Notes under the pieces: model-generated
What the model saw: only the letters and a program-made list of their open reading frames with translations
The model's database searches: none
What the model was told of the DNA's origin: nothing
Translations under genes and position numbers: made by a program
Shown: in pieces, positions 26,044-35,158 of the stretch
How the letters are laid out: the number at the start of each line of letters is the position of its first letter
How positions within the stretch are numbered: position 1 is the first letter of the stretch
Assembly (NCBI GenBank): GCA_024742405.1
Contig: JANSYP010000005.1
Coordinates: 232,434-296,433 of the forward strand
Direction of reading: 5' to 3'
Source of the DNA: Paracoccaceae bacterium
GTDB taxonomy: Bacteria; Pseudomonadota; Alphaproteobacteria; Rhodobacterales; Rhodobacteraceae
Length of the DNA stretch: 64,000 nt

Positions 26044-26640
26044 GTGGCCAAGCAGGTTGAGTATTTCTTCGCGCCGGTCTCGGGCTACGCCTATCTTGGC
26101 CATGCCGCGTTCCTGGAAATCGCGCGGAGGGCTGGGGCGGAGGTGATCCTTCGCCCCTTCGATATCATCGCGCTGTTTTCCGGCCAGGGCACCGTGCCGC
26201 CGCCCAAACAGGGCGACAAGCGGCTGTCCTACCGGCAGGAGGACATGGCTCGCTGGGCGACGCGTCTGGGCCTGCCGCTGAACGCAAAACCCGCCCACTG
26301 GCCTGCCAATCCCGGTCCCGCGTCCCGGGCAATCCTGGCCACCGAGGAGATGGGCCATGACGCAGGGGCCGTCGCCGGGGCCTTCATGACGGGTATCTGG
26401 GCCGAAGAACGCAACCTGGCCGATGCTGCGCATCTGGCAGAGATGCTCGACGCGCTCGGTCTGCCCGCCGCCGACATCCTCGCCAAGGGGGACACACCCG
26501 AAATCGTGGCAGCCTACGAGGCCAACACGGCCCGTGCCGACGCGCTCGGCGTCTTCGGCTCCCCCACCTTCGTGATCGACGGGGTGCGCTACTACGGCCA
26601 GGATCGGCTCGATTTCGTCGCCGAGGCGTTGGTCGCCTGA
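26044..26640 (+). CDS. 2-hydroxychromene-2-carboxylate isomerase family (DsbA/GST-kappa fold)
   Basis: This 198-residue thioredoxin-fold protein has VEYFFAPVSGYAYLG at the N-terminus, where the Ser near residue 13 is the glutathione-activating position of this family, and a C-terminal ADALGVFGSPTFVIDGVRYYGQDRLDFV. There is no CXXC, so it is not a disulfide oxidase. Family members use glutathione to isomerise aromatic breakdown products, and kappa-class relatives conjugate glutathione. The start is GTG with an AAGGAGG ribosome site. It follows the rhodanese by 9 bases and probably acts on the same substrate pathway. Confidence 0.85.
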   Translation: MAKQVEYFFAPVSGYAYLGHAAFLEIARRAGAEVILRPFDIIALFSGQGTVPPPKQGDKRLSYRQEDMARWATRLGLPLNAKPAHWPANPGPASRAILATEEMGHDAGAVAGAFMTGIWAEERNLADAAHLAEMLDALGLPAADILAKGDTPEIVAAYEANTARADALGVFGSPTFVIDGVRYYGQDRLDFVAEALVA

Positions 26641-26729
26641 TCGGCTTTTCCTGGCTTGCGCAATTGCCTTGTCTCGCGGTCCCGCTGTAGCGAGGGCGTG
26701 ACCCTTGCATCTTGCCGGGGGCGAGGGGG

Positions 26730-27482
26730 ATGCCCATGTCAAAAATTGCACTGATCACCGGCGCGAGCCGGGGCATAGGCGCTGCAACGGCCGAACTTGC
26801 CGCGGCAGAGGGCTATGATGTCGCCGTGAACTATGCGCAGGACGGCGACGCCGCCGAGCAGGTCATGGAACGCTGCAAGGCTCACGGCCGCCGCGCTATC
26901 GCCCTGCAGGCCGATATCGCTGATCCGGTCGCCGTCGAGGCGATGTTTTCGGATTGCGACGGCTCTCTCGGGGCGCCCGATCTGCTGGTCAACAACGCGG
27001 GCATCATCGGTCAAGCGAGCCGTCTCGTGGATCTGACGCCCGACGCGCTCCAACGCATGATGGCGGTCAATCTGTTTGGGACGATCTATTGCAGCCAGGC
27101 CGCCGCACGGCGGATGTCTACGGCGCAGGGCGGACGCGGGGGCGCGATTGTCAACATATCATCGATCGCCGCGGTGCTGGGCAGCCCAGGTGAATATGTG
27201 CATTACGCCGCCTCGAAGGGCGCGATCGAAACCTTGACCATTGGCCTCGGCAAGGAGCTCGGCCCCGAAGGCATCCGCGTGAACTGCATCCGCGCCGGCA
27301 CCGCCGACACGGAGATCCACAGCCGCAGCGGAAATCCGGGTCGCCCGGAGATGGTCGCACGGGTGGCGCCGCTGGGACGGGTCGCTTCGCCCCGCGACAT
27401 CGCCGCGGCAGCGCTGTGGCTTGCCTCACCGGATGCGGGCTATGTCACCGCGTCGATCCTGCCGGTGGCCGGCGGTTTGTAA
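26730..27482 (+). CDS. Short-chain dehydrogenase/reductase
   Basis: This 250-residue classical SDR has the cofactor motif [15 protein letters not shown] at NNAGIIG, and the catalytic Ser of NISS, then Tyr and Lys in YAASKGA. It is about 90 bp after the isomerase and reads in the same direction. The start is one of two close ATGs (26730 or 26736). Substrate is unknown; most close relatives are oxidoreductases of alcohols or ketoacyl groups. It is the last rightward gene of this operon. Confidence 0.85.
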   Translation: MPMSKIALITGASRGIGAATAELAAAEGYDVAVNYAQDGDAAEQVMERCKAHGRRAIALQADIADPVAVEAMFSDCDGSLGAPDLLVNNAGIIGQASRLVDLTPDALQRMMAVNLFGTIYCSQAAARRMSTAQGGRGGAIVNISSIAAVLGSPGEYVHYAASKGAIETLTIGLGKELGPEGIRVNCIRAGTADTEIHSRSGNPGRPEMVARVAPLGRVASPRDIAAAALWLASPDAGYVTASILPVAGGL

Positions 27483-27673
27483 CACGACGCGGAAGCAGAG
27501 CGGGTTTCATCCCGAAGTGACGCCCCTGCCCGTCCGCGCATGGGGTTGAATGCGACCGGCGCCCTTTCGTCGACCGTCGAAAGAAACCTTCGGGCCCGAT
27601 GGAAGGCGATCGGCGAACCAGGCAGTCTTTTGAAGGATGCGAGGCCTGCGCAAGCTGCGCCTCGTCTCCCGTG

Positions 27674-28030
27674 TCACCAGTGCGTGTGGTCGGAGTAGAA
27701 ATCGTTGCCATACGAGACCTCCACCAACACACAATGCTCGTCGGCCACAGTCCAGGCGTCATGGCCCGGGGGCAGCTGCATGACCTAGCTTTTGGAACAG
27801 TCCTCTTCGGACCCGTCATCCATCACGACCCTGAGCGTGCCCGACAGAACCAGCGCCACTTGGGGCAGCTCACAGCTGGCGGTCCCGGCATAGCTCTTGA
27901 GATCGTTGGACCATTTGGCCCGGTCACCGAACCTGACCCGCGTGACCGGCACCCCGTCAGGCACGACTGTCTGTCTACTGATCAATCCGTGGACGTCCGG
28001 TGCGATGCTGTCGAGGAAGCCTTTTTGCAT
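27674..28030 (-). pseudogene. Cupin gene interrupted by an in-frame TAG
   Basis: The frame from the ATG at 28030 gives 81 residues of a small cupin and stops at TAG (27785-27787). The same frame continues for 36 more codons to a TGA at 27674 with sensible cupin sequence: VMQLPPGHDAWTV, then HCVLVEVSYGND. The TAG most likely replaces a CAG (Gln) codon by a single C-to-T change. The intact product would be 118 residues, usual for single-domain cupins that bind a metal in a small barrel. It is the last gene of the leftward operon that contains cyanase. Either the gene is a recent loss or the stop is read through; no read-through signal is evident. Confidence 0.8.
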
Positions 28031-28089
28031 ACTGGTAGTGTATGCTCATCCTCTCTCCCTTCTGAGCAGGAACCGGCACGGTCGGCCGG

Positions 28090-28560
28090 TCACCAGCTAT
28101 TATAGCCCAGATATTTGCCCGACATCTCGATCTTGACGCGGTCGCCTTTCTCGTGCGGAACCTTGGTGATCTGCATATCGAAATCGATCGCGCTCATGAT
28201 GCCGTCGCCGAACTTCTCCTGGATCAGTGCCTTGATCGTTGGCCCGTAGACGCCGACGATCTCATAGAGACGGTAGATGCAGGGATCGGTCGGCACCGCC
28301 TGCTCCCAGATTTTGGTCGGGCTTTCGGCGAGCACACTGGCGGCCTCCTGCGGCAGGCCCATCGTGCTGACCATCAGTTCGGCCTTGTCCTTCGGCATCG
28401 CGTTCATGCCCATGGCGGCGGAATGGGTCCAGACCGGCGACATGCCGATCTTGTCCGCGATGGCTTCCCAAGTCATACCGGCTTGCTTCTTGGCCGAGAG
28501 GATCATCGCGGTGACGTCCTCCTTGGTCATCATCTCTGTCATCTCGACGATATCCTTCAT
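28090..28560 (-). CDS. cynS: Cyanate hydratase (cyanase)
   Basis: This 156-residue enzyme is the same length as the E. coli enzyme. It converts cyanate and bicarbonate to ammonia and carbon dioxide as a cytoplasmic decamer. The catalytic residues Arg97, Glu100 and Ser123 are present in YRLYEIVGVYG and GDGIMSAIDF. The N-terminal half is the helical domain (TWEAIADKIGMSPVW). It lies directly downstream of an ABC importer on the same strand, so the operon takes up and detoxifies cyanate, or uses it as a nitrogen source. No carbonic anhydrase gene is adjacent. Confidence 0.95.
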   Translation of the reverse strand: MKDIVEMTEMMTKEDVTAMILSAKKQAGMTWEAIADKIGMSPVWTHSAAMGMNAMPKDKAELMVSTMGLPQEAASVLAESPTKIWEQAVPTDPCIYRLYEIVGVYGPTIKALIQEKFGDGIMSAIDFDMQITKVPHEKGDRVKIEMSGKYLGYNSW

Positions 28561-28574
28561 CTCACGTCCTCCTG

Positions 28575-29489
28575 TTATTCGTTGACGGCACGCAGCGTTG
28601 CCTCGGCGGGAGAGTCTCCGCCGGGGTCGACCGCGGCAGGCATTGTCCGGTCGATATGCACGGTCTCGATGGACGGTGTGGCCTCGCCCGCCTGGCCGGC
28701 CATGTCGGCGGAGCGGGAGGCGAGGAAATGCACCAGATGGTTGCGGATCGCGTAGTAATTCGGGTGCTCCACGATCTCGTCGCGGGTACGCGGTCTGGGG
28801 ATCGTGATCTCGACGCTTTCGGCGACGCGGGCATAGGGCCCGTTGGTCATCAGCAGGATGCGGTCGGCCAGTAGCATCGCCTCATCGATATCGTGGGTGA
28901 TCATGAACACCGTTTGTTTGGTGCCGGACCAGACCTTGATCAGTTCGTCCTGGATCGTGCCGCGGGTCAGCGCGTCGAGCGCGCCGAAGGGTTCGTCCAG
29001 CAGCAGCAGTTTTGGTTCGTTGGCAAAGGCCCGCGCAATGGACACACGCTGGCGCATGCCGCCCGAGAGTTGGCTGGGTTTCCGGAACTCCGCCCCGTCC
29101 TTGATCCCGACCATCGCCAGATGATGCAGCGCATGGGCCCGCACCTGTGCCTTGGACCAGTCCCTGTGCCGGGCCTGCACCGCGAAGGTGACGTTCTTCA
29201 GCGCGCTCAGCCAGGGCAGCAGCGAGTAGTTCTGGAACACCACCCCGCGGTCGAGGCTGGGGCCCGACACGGCGAATCCGTCCATCAGCACCGCCCCGCT
29301 CGTCGGCTCGGCGAGCCCCGCGAGAATGTTCATGATCGTGGACTTGCCGCAGCCGGAGTGGCCCAGAATACAGACGAACTCGCCTTCATCTATGCCGAAG
29401 CTCGCGTGCTCGAAGACTGTGAGCTCCCCGCCCTGCCCGTCGGGATAGCGCTGCGTCAGGTTCTCGATGCTCAGAAAATGCTTGGGCAT
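28575..29489 (-). CDS. ABC importer ATPase of the cyanase operon
   Basis: This 304-residue ATPase of the NrtD/CynD type has Walker A (GHSGCGKST), Q-loop (VFQNYSLLPWLSA), signature (LSGGMRQRVSIARAF), Walker B (LLLLDEPFGALD) and switch His (THDIDEAML). A C-terminal tail of about 50 residues follows the core. The ATG at 29489 is chosen because the longer frame overlaps the permease. It is 15 bases upstream of cynS and probably drives cyanate uptake. Confidence 0.9.
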   Translation of the reverse strand: MPKHFLSIENLTQRYPDGQGGELTVFEHASFGIDEGEFVCILGHSGCGKSTIMNILAGLAEPTSGAVLMDGFAVSGPSLDRGVVFQNYSLLPWLSALKNVTFAVQARHRDWSKAQVRAHALHHLAMVGIKDGAEFRKPSQLSGGMRQRVSIARAFANEPKLLLLDEPFGALDALTRGTIQDELIKVWSGTKQTVFMITHDIDEAMLLADRILLMTNGPYARVAESVEITIPRPRTRDEIVEHPNYYAIRNHLVHFLASRSADMAGQAGEATPSIETVHIDRTMPAAVDPGGDSPAEATLRAVNE

Positions 29490-29493
29490 AGCG

Positions 29494-30495
29494 CTACTCC
29501 ACGTACGCGACGGCGCGCTGAAGCTGGGCGAACAATGCGTCCAGCAGCATGCCCACCACGCCGATAAACAAGATCGCAACGATCATCCGGTCGAGGCGCA
29601 ATCCGTTCCACTCGTTCCAAACGACGTAGCCAATGCCGGTGCCGCCCACGAGCATCTCTGCAGCGACAATGACCAGCCAGGCGATACCGATGGAGATCCG
29701 CATACCGGTCACGATCGTCGGAGCGGCCGCGGGCAGGATCACAGTGAAGGCGGTCTTGAGCGAACCCAACTCATGGGTGCGGGCGACATTGACCCAGTCA
29801 CTCCGGACATTTGCGACACCAAATGCCGTGTTGGTCAGCATCGGCCAGATCGAACAGATGAAAATCACGAAGATCGACGAAAGCTCGCTGTCTCCTATCG
29901 TGAACAGTGCGATTGGCATCCACGCGAGTGGGGAGATCGGTTTCAGAACCTGTATGAACGGATCCAGCGCACGGTAGATCACCGGCGACATTCCGATGAC
30001 AAACCCCAAGGGAATGGCGACAAGCGCTGCGAGCGTGTATCCGATAGCAACCCGGGCCAGAGAATAGCCCATCTGAATCCCGTACCCCATGTCATTGGTT
30101 CCAGCCACGTAGAATGGGTCTGTTATCGTGGCCCAAAGTTCAGTGCCGATCTGACCGGGAGAGGGAAACAGGGATCCAGGCGCCGGTGTAGAGTTTTCGT
30201 CCGGCACGCTGATGCCCAGAGCGCGAATGCCGCCGGCCATGTCGATCATTTCCCGGGACAGGCCCAGGTCGGCAATCTGTTCAAGCTGGGGAAACTCCAC
30301 GCCCTGACTGGCGTAGTATTCGATGTCCTCAGCCGACATGTTTTTGTCCGTCAGCCTGCCTGTCTGCTCTTGCGACAGCTCAACACCGACAGGCCCAGTC
30401 ACGGGTACATAGGTAGAGAAGTGCCAAATCGTGAGGCCCGACACGAGGATGACCAATGACAGCAAAGCGCTGCGAATGTCGAATGTTCGAAGCAT
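29494..30495 (-). CDS. ABC importer permease of the cyanase operon
   Basis: This 333-residue permease has one N-terminal membrane helix, a periplasmic insert of about 100 residues (polar, with DENSTPAPGS), and then the usual five or six helices with the coupling loop VNVARTHELGSLKTAFTVILPAAAPTIVTGMRI. The enlarged first loop is a feature of NrtB/CynB-type permeases. It lies between the binding-protein and ATPase genes. Confidence 0.9.
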   Translation of the reverse strand: MLRTFDIRSALLSLVILVSGLTIWHFSTYVPVTGPVGVELSQEQTGRLTDKNMSAEDIEYYASQGVEFPQLEQIADLGLSREMIDMAGGIRALGISVPDENSTPAPGSLFPSPGQIGTELWATITDPFYVAGTNDMGYGIQMGYSLARVAIGYTLAALVAIPLGFVIGMSPVIYRALDPFIQVLKPISPLAWMPIALFTIGDSELSSIFVIFICSIWPMLTNTAFGVANVRSDWVNVARTHELGSLKTAFTVILPAAAPTIVTGMRISIGIAWLVIVAAEMLVGGTGIGYVVWNEWNGLRLDRMIVAILFIGVVGMLLDALFAQLQRAVAYVE

Positions 30496-30563
30496 GCCGA
30501 CCTTCCAAAGATTGAGTAGAACGGGGCAGCGATCCGCCCCGTTCTGGATTGCTGGACTATTCT

Positions 30564-31991
30564 TCAGATCGTGCGGCTGAAGGGCTGGCCGTTGATGAAC
30601 TCCTGCGCGGCAGCCGGCGCAAACTCACGCCCCTGAACCTCGACCGGCGCGTAGACGTCCTGGTCCACGTCGGAGAAAGTCAGATTGGGGTCGGCAGACA
30701 TCATGCCTTGCATGGTTTCGCGGGTGGTTGTGGTCAGCACCAGTTCTTCAGCCAGAGTTGCATAGTCTGCGTCGCTGTCGATGTAGTTCCAGCGCCGCAA
30801 CTGCGAGAGAACCCAGGTACCCATGGTCTGGGTTGGCAGCGGCATGAACGAAATCCGATCCGGCACAGCCTTGATGTTGCCCTGCCCGTCCGGGAAGACC
30901 CCGGTCAGGATTTGCTTCAGGATTTCAACCGGCTGATTGAGATAGTTTGCCGGGGCCATGGACTCCGCGAAGGCCACACGACCTTCTGAGGTTTCCGCAG
31001 AGGCTGTCGCCTCAAGGATCGCTGTGGTGAGCGCCATGGTCGTGTTCGGATTTTCGTCGATGAAGGTCTGGGACAGACCAAACACGCAGCACGGATGCTG
31101 CTTCCAGAGGTCGAGGGTCAGCTTGTGGATAAAGCCCACCTGGTCATAGACAGCGCGTTGACAGAATGGATCGGGCGCGAGATAGCCATCCACATTCTCG
31201 GACCGCAGGTTGGCAACCATTTCCGGCGGCGGCACCACACGGATCTGAATATCGCGGTCGGGGTCCAGACCGGCATCTGCCACGTAGTTGCGCAGCAGCA
31301 GATTGTGCATCGAGTACTCAAACGGCACCGCAAAAGTGAAGCCCTTCCAATTCGCAGGGTTCTGGTTTTCGAGATGCTTGTTGGCCAGAACAATCGCCTG
31401 CCCATTGGTGTTCACGTTGGACACCACGCGCCATGGCTGGGCTGTTGACCCAATTCCGAGCGACATCGCCATGGGCATCGGGAACAGTAGGTGCGAGCCG
31501 TCATACTCGCCGTTAAGACACTTGTCGCGCGACACCGCCCAGCCAGCGGTTTTGACGATGTCGACGTCCAGTCCATAGCGCTCGTAGAAACCCAAGGCAT
31601 GACCGCCGATGATGGGCGTCGCGCAGGTGATCGGGACGAAACCGAGCGTAAGCTTGGTTTTCTCGAGGTTTTTCATTGCCTCTTCAGCCATTAACTGCAG
31701 CGAAGAAAGCGGGAAGACCGTGGCCACGGCCGCGATCGCGCCGGTGACCCCAGCGCTACGCAAGAACGCTCTGCGCGAGACATCGGTTTTGAACAGACCC
31801 TGCATGACCGAGCTCTCAAGCGCTCGCGCCATACCAGTCTCGGAGTTCGACGCTTGGTTCGCGCGGCGACGCAACACTGCTGCATCTTCTGCCGAAAGGC
31901 CGATGTAGGGATCTCCCGCGTCGCCGGCGGCCTCGCCGCACTCGTTCCAGACATCGATGTTGGGATTAAACGGATCTTTGAAGTGCGTCAT
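30564..31991 (-). CDS. ABC importer binding protein (NrtA/CynA-like) with Tat signal
   Basis: This 475-residue protein has an unusual 70-residue acidic N-terminal region before a clear twin-arginine signal (SRRAFLRSAGVTGAIAAVA). The mature part begins KLTLGFVPITCATPIIGGHALGFYERYG, characteristic of the NrtA/CmpA/CynA family of nitrate, bicarbonate and cyanate binders. It contains LWKQHPCCVFG, a segment shared in form with the other binding protein at 21336. The ATG at 31991 is used instead of an upstream TTG. It is the first gene of the leftward operon, 75 bp from a perfect operator palindrome. Cyanate is the likeliest ligand because cynS is in the same operon. Confidence 0.9.
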   Translation of the reverse strand: MTHFKDPFNPNIDVWNECGEAAGDAGDPYIGLSAEDAAVLRRRANQASNSETGMARALESSVMQGLFKTDVSRRAFLRSAGVTGAIAAVATVFPLSSLQLMAEEAMKNLEKTKLTLGFVPITCATPIIGGHALGFYERYGLDVDIVKTAGWAVSRDKCLNGEYDGSHLLFPMPMAMSLGIGSTAQPWRVVSNVNTNGQAIVLANKHLENQNPANWKGFTFAVPFEYSMHNLLLRNYVADAGLDPDRDIQIRVVPPPEMVANLRSENVDGYLAPDPFCQRAVYDQVGFIHKLTLDLWKQHPCCVFGLSQTFIDENPNTTMALTTAILEATASAETSEGRVAFAESMAPANYLNQPVEILKQILTGVFPDGQGNIKAVPDRISFMPLPTQTMGTWVLSQLRRWNYIDSDADYATLAEELVLTTTTRETMQGMMSADPNLTFSDVDQDVYAPVEVQGREFAPAAAQEFINGQPFSRTI

Positions 31992-32065
31992 TGCCAACCC
32001 CTGTGCTGTTTCTTGATCAAGAAAGGGTGCGCGGTCGGCTCTCTGGGAAGGGGCAGGGGGAAAAT

Positions 32066-32155
32066 AAGACAGATCTGTCTTCTATTTGCATGCAATTTGA
32101 GCGAACGTCAGGCGCACTGCGGGATTTTTTAGCGCAGAGCAAAACAGATCTGTTT
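32066..32155. promoter_or_regulatory. Two perfect TetR-type operator palindromes
   Basis: AAGACAGATCTGTCTT at 32066-32081 is a perfect 16-bp palindrome, and AAACAGATCTGTTT at 32142-32155 a perfect 14-bp one. They share the core ACAGATCTGT with the sites beside the TetR gene 12 kb away. They sit between the leftward cyanase/importer operon and the rightward dehydratase gene, so one or both may be controlled. The rest of the 337-bp gap (31992-32328) shows no gene. Confidence 0.75.
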
Positions 32156-32328
32156 CCAAAACCGTCCGTAGGCCGCAAGAAGCGCGTCCTGCCCCCACCG
32201 GTTGTCGGCAGTTCCTGCGCCTTTCGGCATTGCCACTCACTTTGCCTGGCGGTCGCCCTTGACCCCAACCGCTGCAAGCTCTTTTGATCTCACGACGACC
32301 GCGCAACCCGCGCGAGGGGGGACGAGAG

Positions 32329-34110
32329 ATGGACGACACGGGACCCGGCGACCTGCGGTCGAAGGCATGGTTCGACAATCCGAACAATCCCGGCATGACC
32401 GCGCTCTATCTGGAGCGCTATTTGAACCATGATTACACCCGGGACGAGCTGCAATCCGGCCGGCCGATCATCGGCATCGCGCAGACGGGCAGCGAGTTGG
32501 CGCCCTGCAACCGCATCCACACGATCCTGGCCGACCGGGTACGTGCGGGTGTGCGCGATGCCGGGGGCGTGCCACTGGAATTCCCCGTCCACCCGATCCA
32601 GGAGACCGGCAAACGGCCCACCGCGGCACTGGACCGCAATCTCGCCTATCTCAGCCTGGTCGAAGTGCTCCACGGTTATCCGATCGACGGTGTCGTGCTG
32701 ACGACGGGGTGCGACAAGACCGTGCCGGCGATGCTGATGGGCGCCGCAACCGTGGACATTCCCGCGATCGTGCTTTCGGGCGGACCGATGCTCGACGGTT
32801 GGTGGAACGGAAAACTCGCGGGCTCCGGCACCGTTGTCTGGGAGAGCCGGCGACTGCTGGCGGCGGGCGAAATCGACTATGACGAGTTCATGAGCCGGGT
32901 CTGCGCCTCGGCGCCGAGCCTGGGCCATTGCAACACGATGGGCACGGCGAGCACGATGAACGGGTTGGCCGAAGCGCTCGGCATGAGCCTACCCGGCTGC
33001 GCGGCGATCCCGGCCCCCTACCGCGAACGCATGGCCATGGCCTATGCCACGGGCAAACGCGCGGTGGAGATGGTCGCCGAGGACCTGAAGCCCTCCGATA
33101 TCCTGACGCGCGCAAATTTCGTCAACGCCATCCGGGTCAACACCTGCATCGGCGGCTCGACCAACGCGCCGCCCCATATCCAGGCCATCGCCCGCCATGC
33201 CGGCGTGACCGATCTGAGCATCGAGGATTGGGAACGCGAGGGCTACGCGCTGCCGCTGCTCGTCGATATGCAGCCGGCCGGGCGGCATCTGGGCGAGGCA
33301 TTCCAGCGCGCCGGCGGCGTGCCCGCCGTGATGGGCGAGATGCTGGCCGCGGGCTGGCTGGCGGCCGACGCGCCGACCGTGACAGGGCAAAATGTGGCTA
33401 CGAACCTCGGCGCCACGCGCAGCAGCGATCCGGATGTCATCCGCACCGCGGAGAGCCCGTTGCGCGAGAAGGCAGGATTTATGGTGTTGTCCGGCAACCT
33501 CTTCGACGCCGCCCTAATGAAGACCAGCGTGATTTCGGAAGACTTCAAGACCCGCTACCTGTCGCGTCCGGGCGCCGAAGGCGTGTTTGAGGCGCGCGCG
33601 ATCGTGTTTGAGGGCCCGGAGGATTACCACGCACGGCTCAACGCGCCGGAACTGGAGATCGATGCCGATTGCATGCTCTTCATCCGCAATGTGGGCCCGG
33701 TCGGGTATCCTGGCTCGGCGGAGGTGGTCAACATGCAACCCCCCGATGCACTGGTACGCGAAGGGATCGCACATCTTCCCACTGTCGGCGACGGGCGTCA
33801 GTCGGGTACGTCGGAGAGCCCGTCGATCCTCAACGCCTCGCCCGAAGCCGCGGTCGGTGGCGGGCTGGCGTTGCTGCAGACAGGCGACCGTGTTCGGCTC
33901 GACATCCCCAACCGGAGGCTCGACGCCCTTGTCGATGCCGAGGAATGGGCCGCGCGCCGGGCGGCCTGGACGCCGGATATCCCGGACCACCAGACGCCCT
34001 GGCAGGAGATCTATCGCGCCAATGTCGGCCAGCTCGCCGATGGCGGTTGCCTGGAACTGGCCACAAGCTATCAACGCGTCGCTCGGGTCATGCCGCGCGA
34101 CAGTCATTGA
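32329..34110 (+). CDS. IlvD/Edd-family sugar-acid dehydratase
   Basis: This 593-residue iron-sulfur dehydratase of the IlvD/Edd family turns an aldonic acid into its 2-keto-3-deoxy derivative. The cluster cysteines are visible at Cys60 (APCNRIH), Cys128 (TTGCDKT) and Cys201 (GHCNTMG). The length and the sugar-acid-type segments fit arabinonate/xylonate dehydratases better than branched-chain IlvD. The ATG at 32329 has a GAGAG ribosome site. The two following genes, a FAH-type hydrolase and an SDR, suggest a non-phosphorylative sugar-acid pathway. The particular sugar acid is unknown. Confidence 0.88.
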   Translation: MDDTGPGDLRSKAWFDNPNNPGMTALYLERYLNHDYTRDELQSGRPIIGIAQTGSELAPCNRIHTILADRVRAGVRDAGGVPLEFPVHPIQETGKRPTAALDRNLAYLSLVEVLHGYPIDGVVLTTGCDKTVPAMLMGAATVDIPAIVLSGGPMLDGWWNGKLAGSGTVVWESRRLLAAGEIDYDEFMSRVCASAPSLGHCNTMGTASTMNGLAEALGMSLPGCAAIPAPYRERMAMAYATGKRAVEMVAEDLKPSDILTRANFVNAIRVNTCIGGSTNAPPHIQAIARHAGVTDLSIEDWEREGYALPLLVDMQPAGRHLGEAFQRAGGVPAVMGEMLAAGWLAADAPTVTGQNVATNLGATRSSDPDVIRTAESPLREKAGFMVLSGNLFDAALMKTSVISEDFKTRYLSRPGAEGVFEARAIVFEGPEDYHARLNAPELEIDADCMLFIRNVGPVGYPGSAEVVNMQPPDALVREGIAHLPTVGDGRQSGTSESPSILNASPEAAVGGGLALLQTGDRVRLDIPNRRLDALVDAEEWAARRAAWTPDIPDHQTPWQEIYRANVGQLADGGCLELATSYQRVARVMPRDSH

Positions 34111-34123
34111 AGGATCGCCCCAC

Positions 34124-34975
34124 ATGAGACTTCTACGGATCGGCGAACCGGGCGCCGAAACACCCGCGTTGCTGCACGAGGACGGAAGCTTTCGCGATAT
34201 CTCGGGACTGGTGGACGATCTGGCAGGCGAGACGGTTTCTCTGACGTCGCTCGACCGCATTCGCGCGGCCGATCCAGACAGGTTGCCAGAGATTTCTCCC
34301 GAAGGCCGCATCGGCCCCTGTATCGCCACCACACCGACCTTTCACTGTATCGGGCTCAACTATCGCAAACATGCCGAGGAGGCGGGCATGGCGCCACCGG
34401 GCGAGCCTATCCTCTTCACCAAGGCAGCCTCGGCGCTGTGCGGGCCCAACGATCCGATCATCCGCCCCAAGGACAGCGAAAAACTAGACTACGAGGTCGA
34501 ACTGGGTGTCGTGATCGGGGAGGTCTGCGAGCATGTCAGCGAGGCCGAGGCGCTGTCTCGAGTCGCCGGCTATTGCGTGGTCAACGATGTGTCGGAACGG
34601 GCGTACCAGATCGAGCGGCTGGGTCAGTGGGTAAAGGGGAAATCGGCACCGAATTTCGGGCCTGTGGGACCCTGGCTGGTGACGGCCGACGAAGTCCCCG
34701 ACCCCCAGGCGCTCAAATGCTGGCTCGATGTCAATGACGATACACGGCAGCTATCGATGACGAGCGACATGATCTTTTCTGTGGCAGAGATCATTTCCTA
34801 CATGTCGCGTTTCATGCGGCTGGTGCCGGGCGATCTGATCGCCACGGGCACGCCCGAGGGCGTTGCGATGGGCATGACCCCACCGGGCTGGCTGGTGCCG
34901 GGCGACGTGGTCAGTCTGGGCATCGACGGTTTGGGCGAACAGCGCCAGGACGTGGTGGCCTATCCGGGCGCCTGA
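34124..34975 (+). CDS. Fumarylacetoacetate hydrolase family protein
   Basis: This 283-residue FAH-family enzyme cleaves or hydrates keto acids using a divalent metal. Metal-binding acidic residues lie in KLDYEVELGVVIG and the following VVNDVSERAYQIE region, and NYRKHAEEAG is a further family motif. In pathways with a sugar-acid dehydratase and an SDR, this family hydrolyses a 2,4-diketo-3-deoxy sugar acid to pyruvate plus a hydroxy acid such as lactate. It starts 13 bases after the dehydratase. The start ATG is fixed by the family N-terminus (MRLLRIGEPGAE). Confidence 0.88.
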   Translation: MRLLRIGEPGAETPALLHEDGSFRDISGLVDDLAGETVSLTSLDRIRAADPDRLPEISPEGRIGPCIATTPTFHCIGLNYRKHAEEAGMAPPGEPILFTKAASALCGPNDPIIRPKDSEKLDYEVELGVVIGEVCEHVSEAEALSRVAGYCVVNDVSERAYQIERLGQWVKGKSAPNFGPVGPWLVTADEVPDPQALKCWLDVNDDTRQLSMTSDMIFSVAEIISYMSRFMRLVPGDLIATGTPEGVAMGMTPPGWLVPGDVVSLGIDGLGEQRQDVVAYPGA

Positions 34976-35158
34976 CATGTCGGGCTGGAGCGCAAAACCA
35001 GAAGGGTCGACGTGCCTCCGAGTTCGCTTGGGCCCGGCGTCCGACGGCCGCAGCGGCGGGATTTGGTGCGCTGACGCGACTCCACGGATCGGCAGGTCTT
35101 GGGATCGCGGAGAACAGAGCATGCCGGGGCGCGTCGCAGTGACGAATGGGAGCGAATA

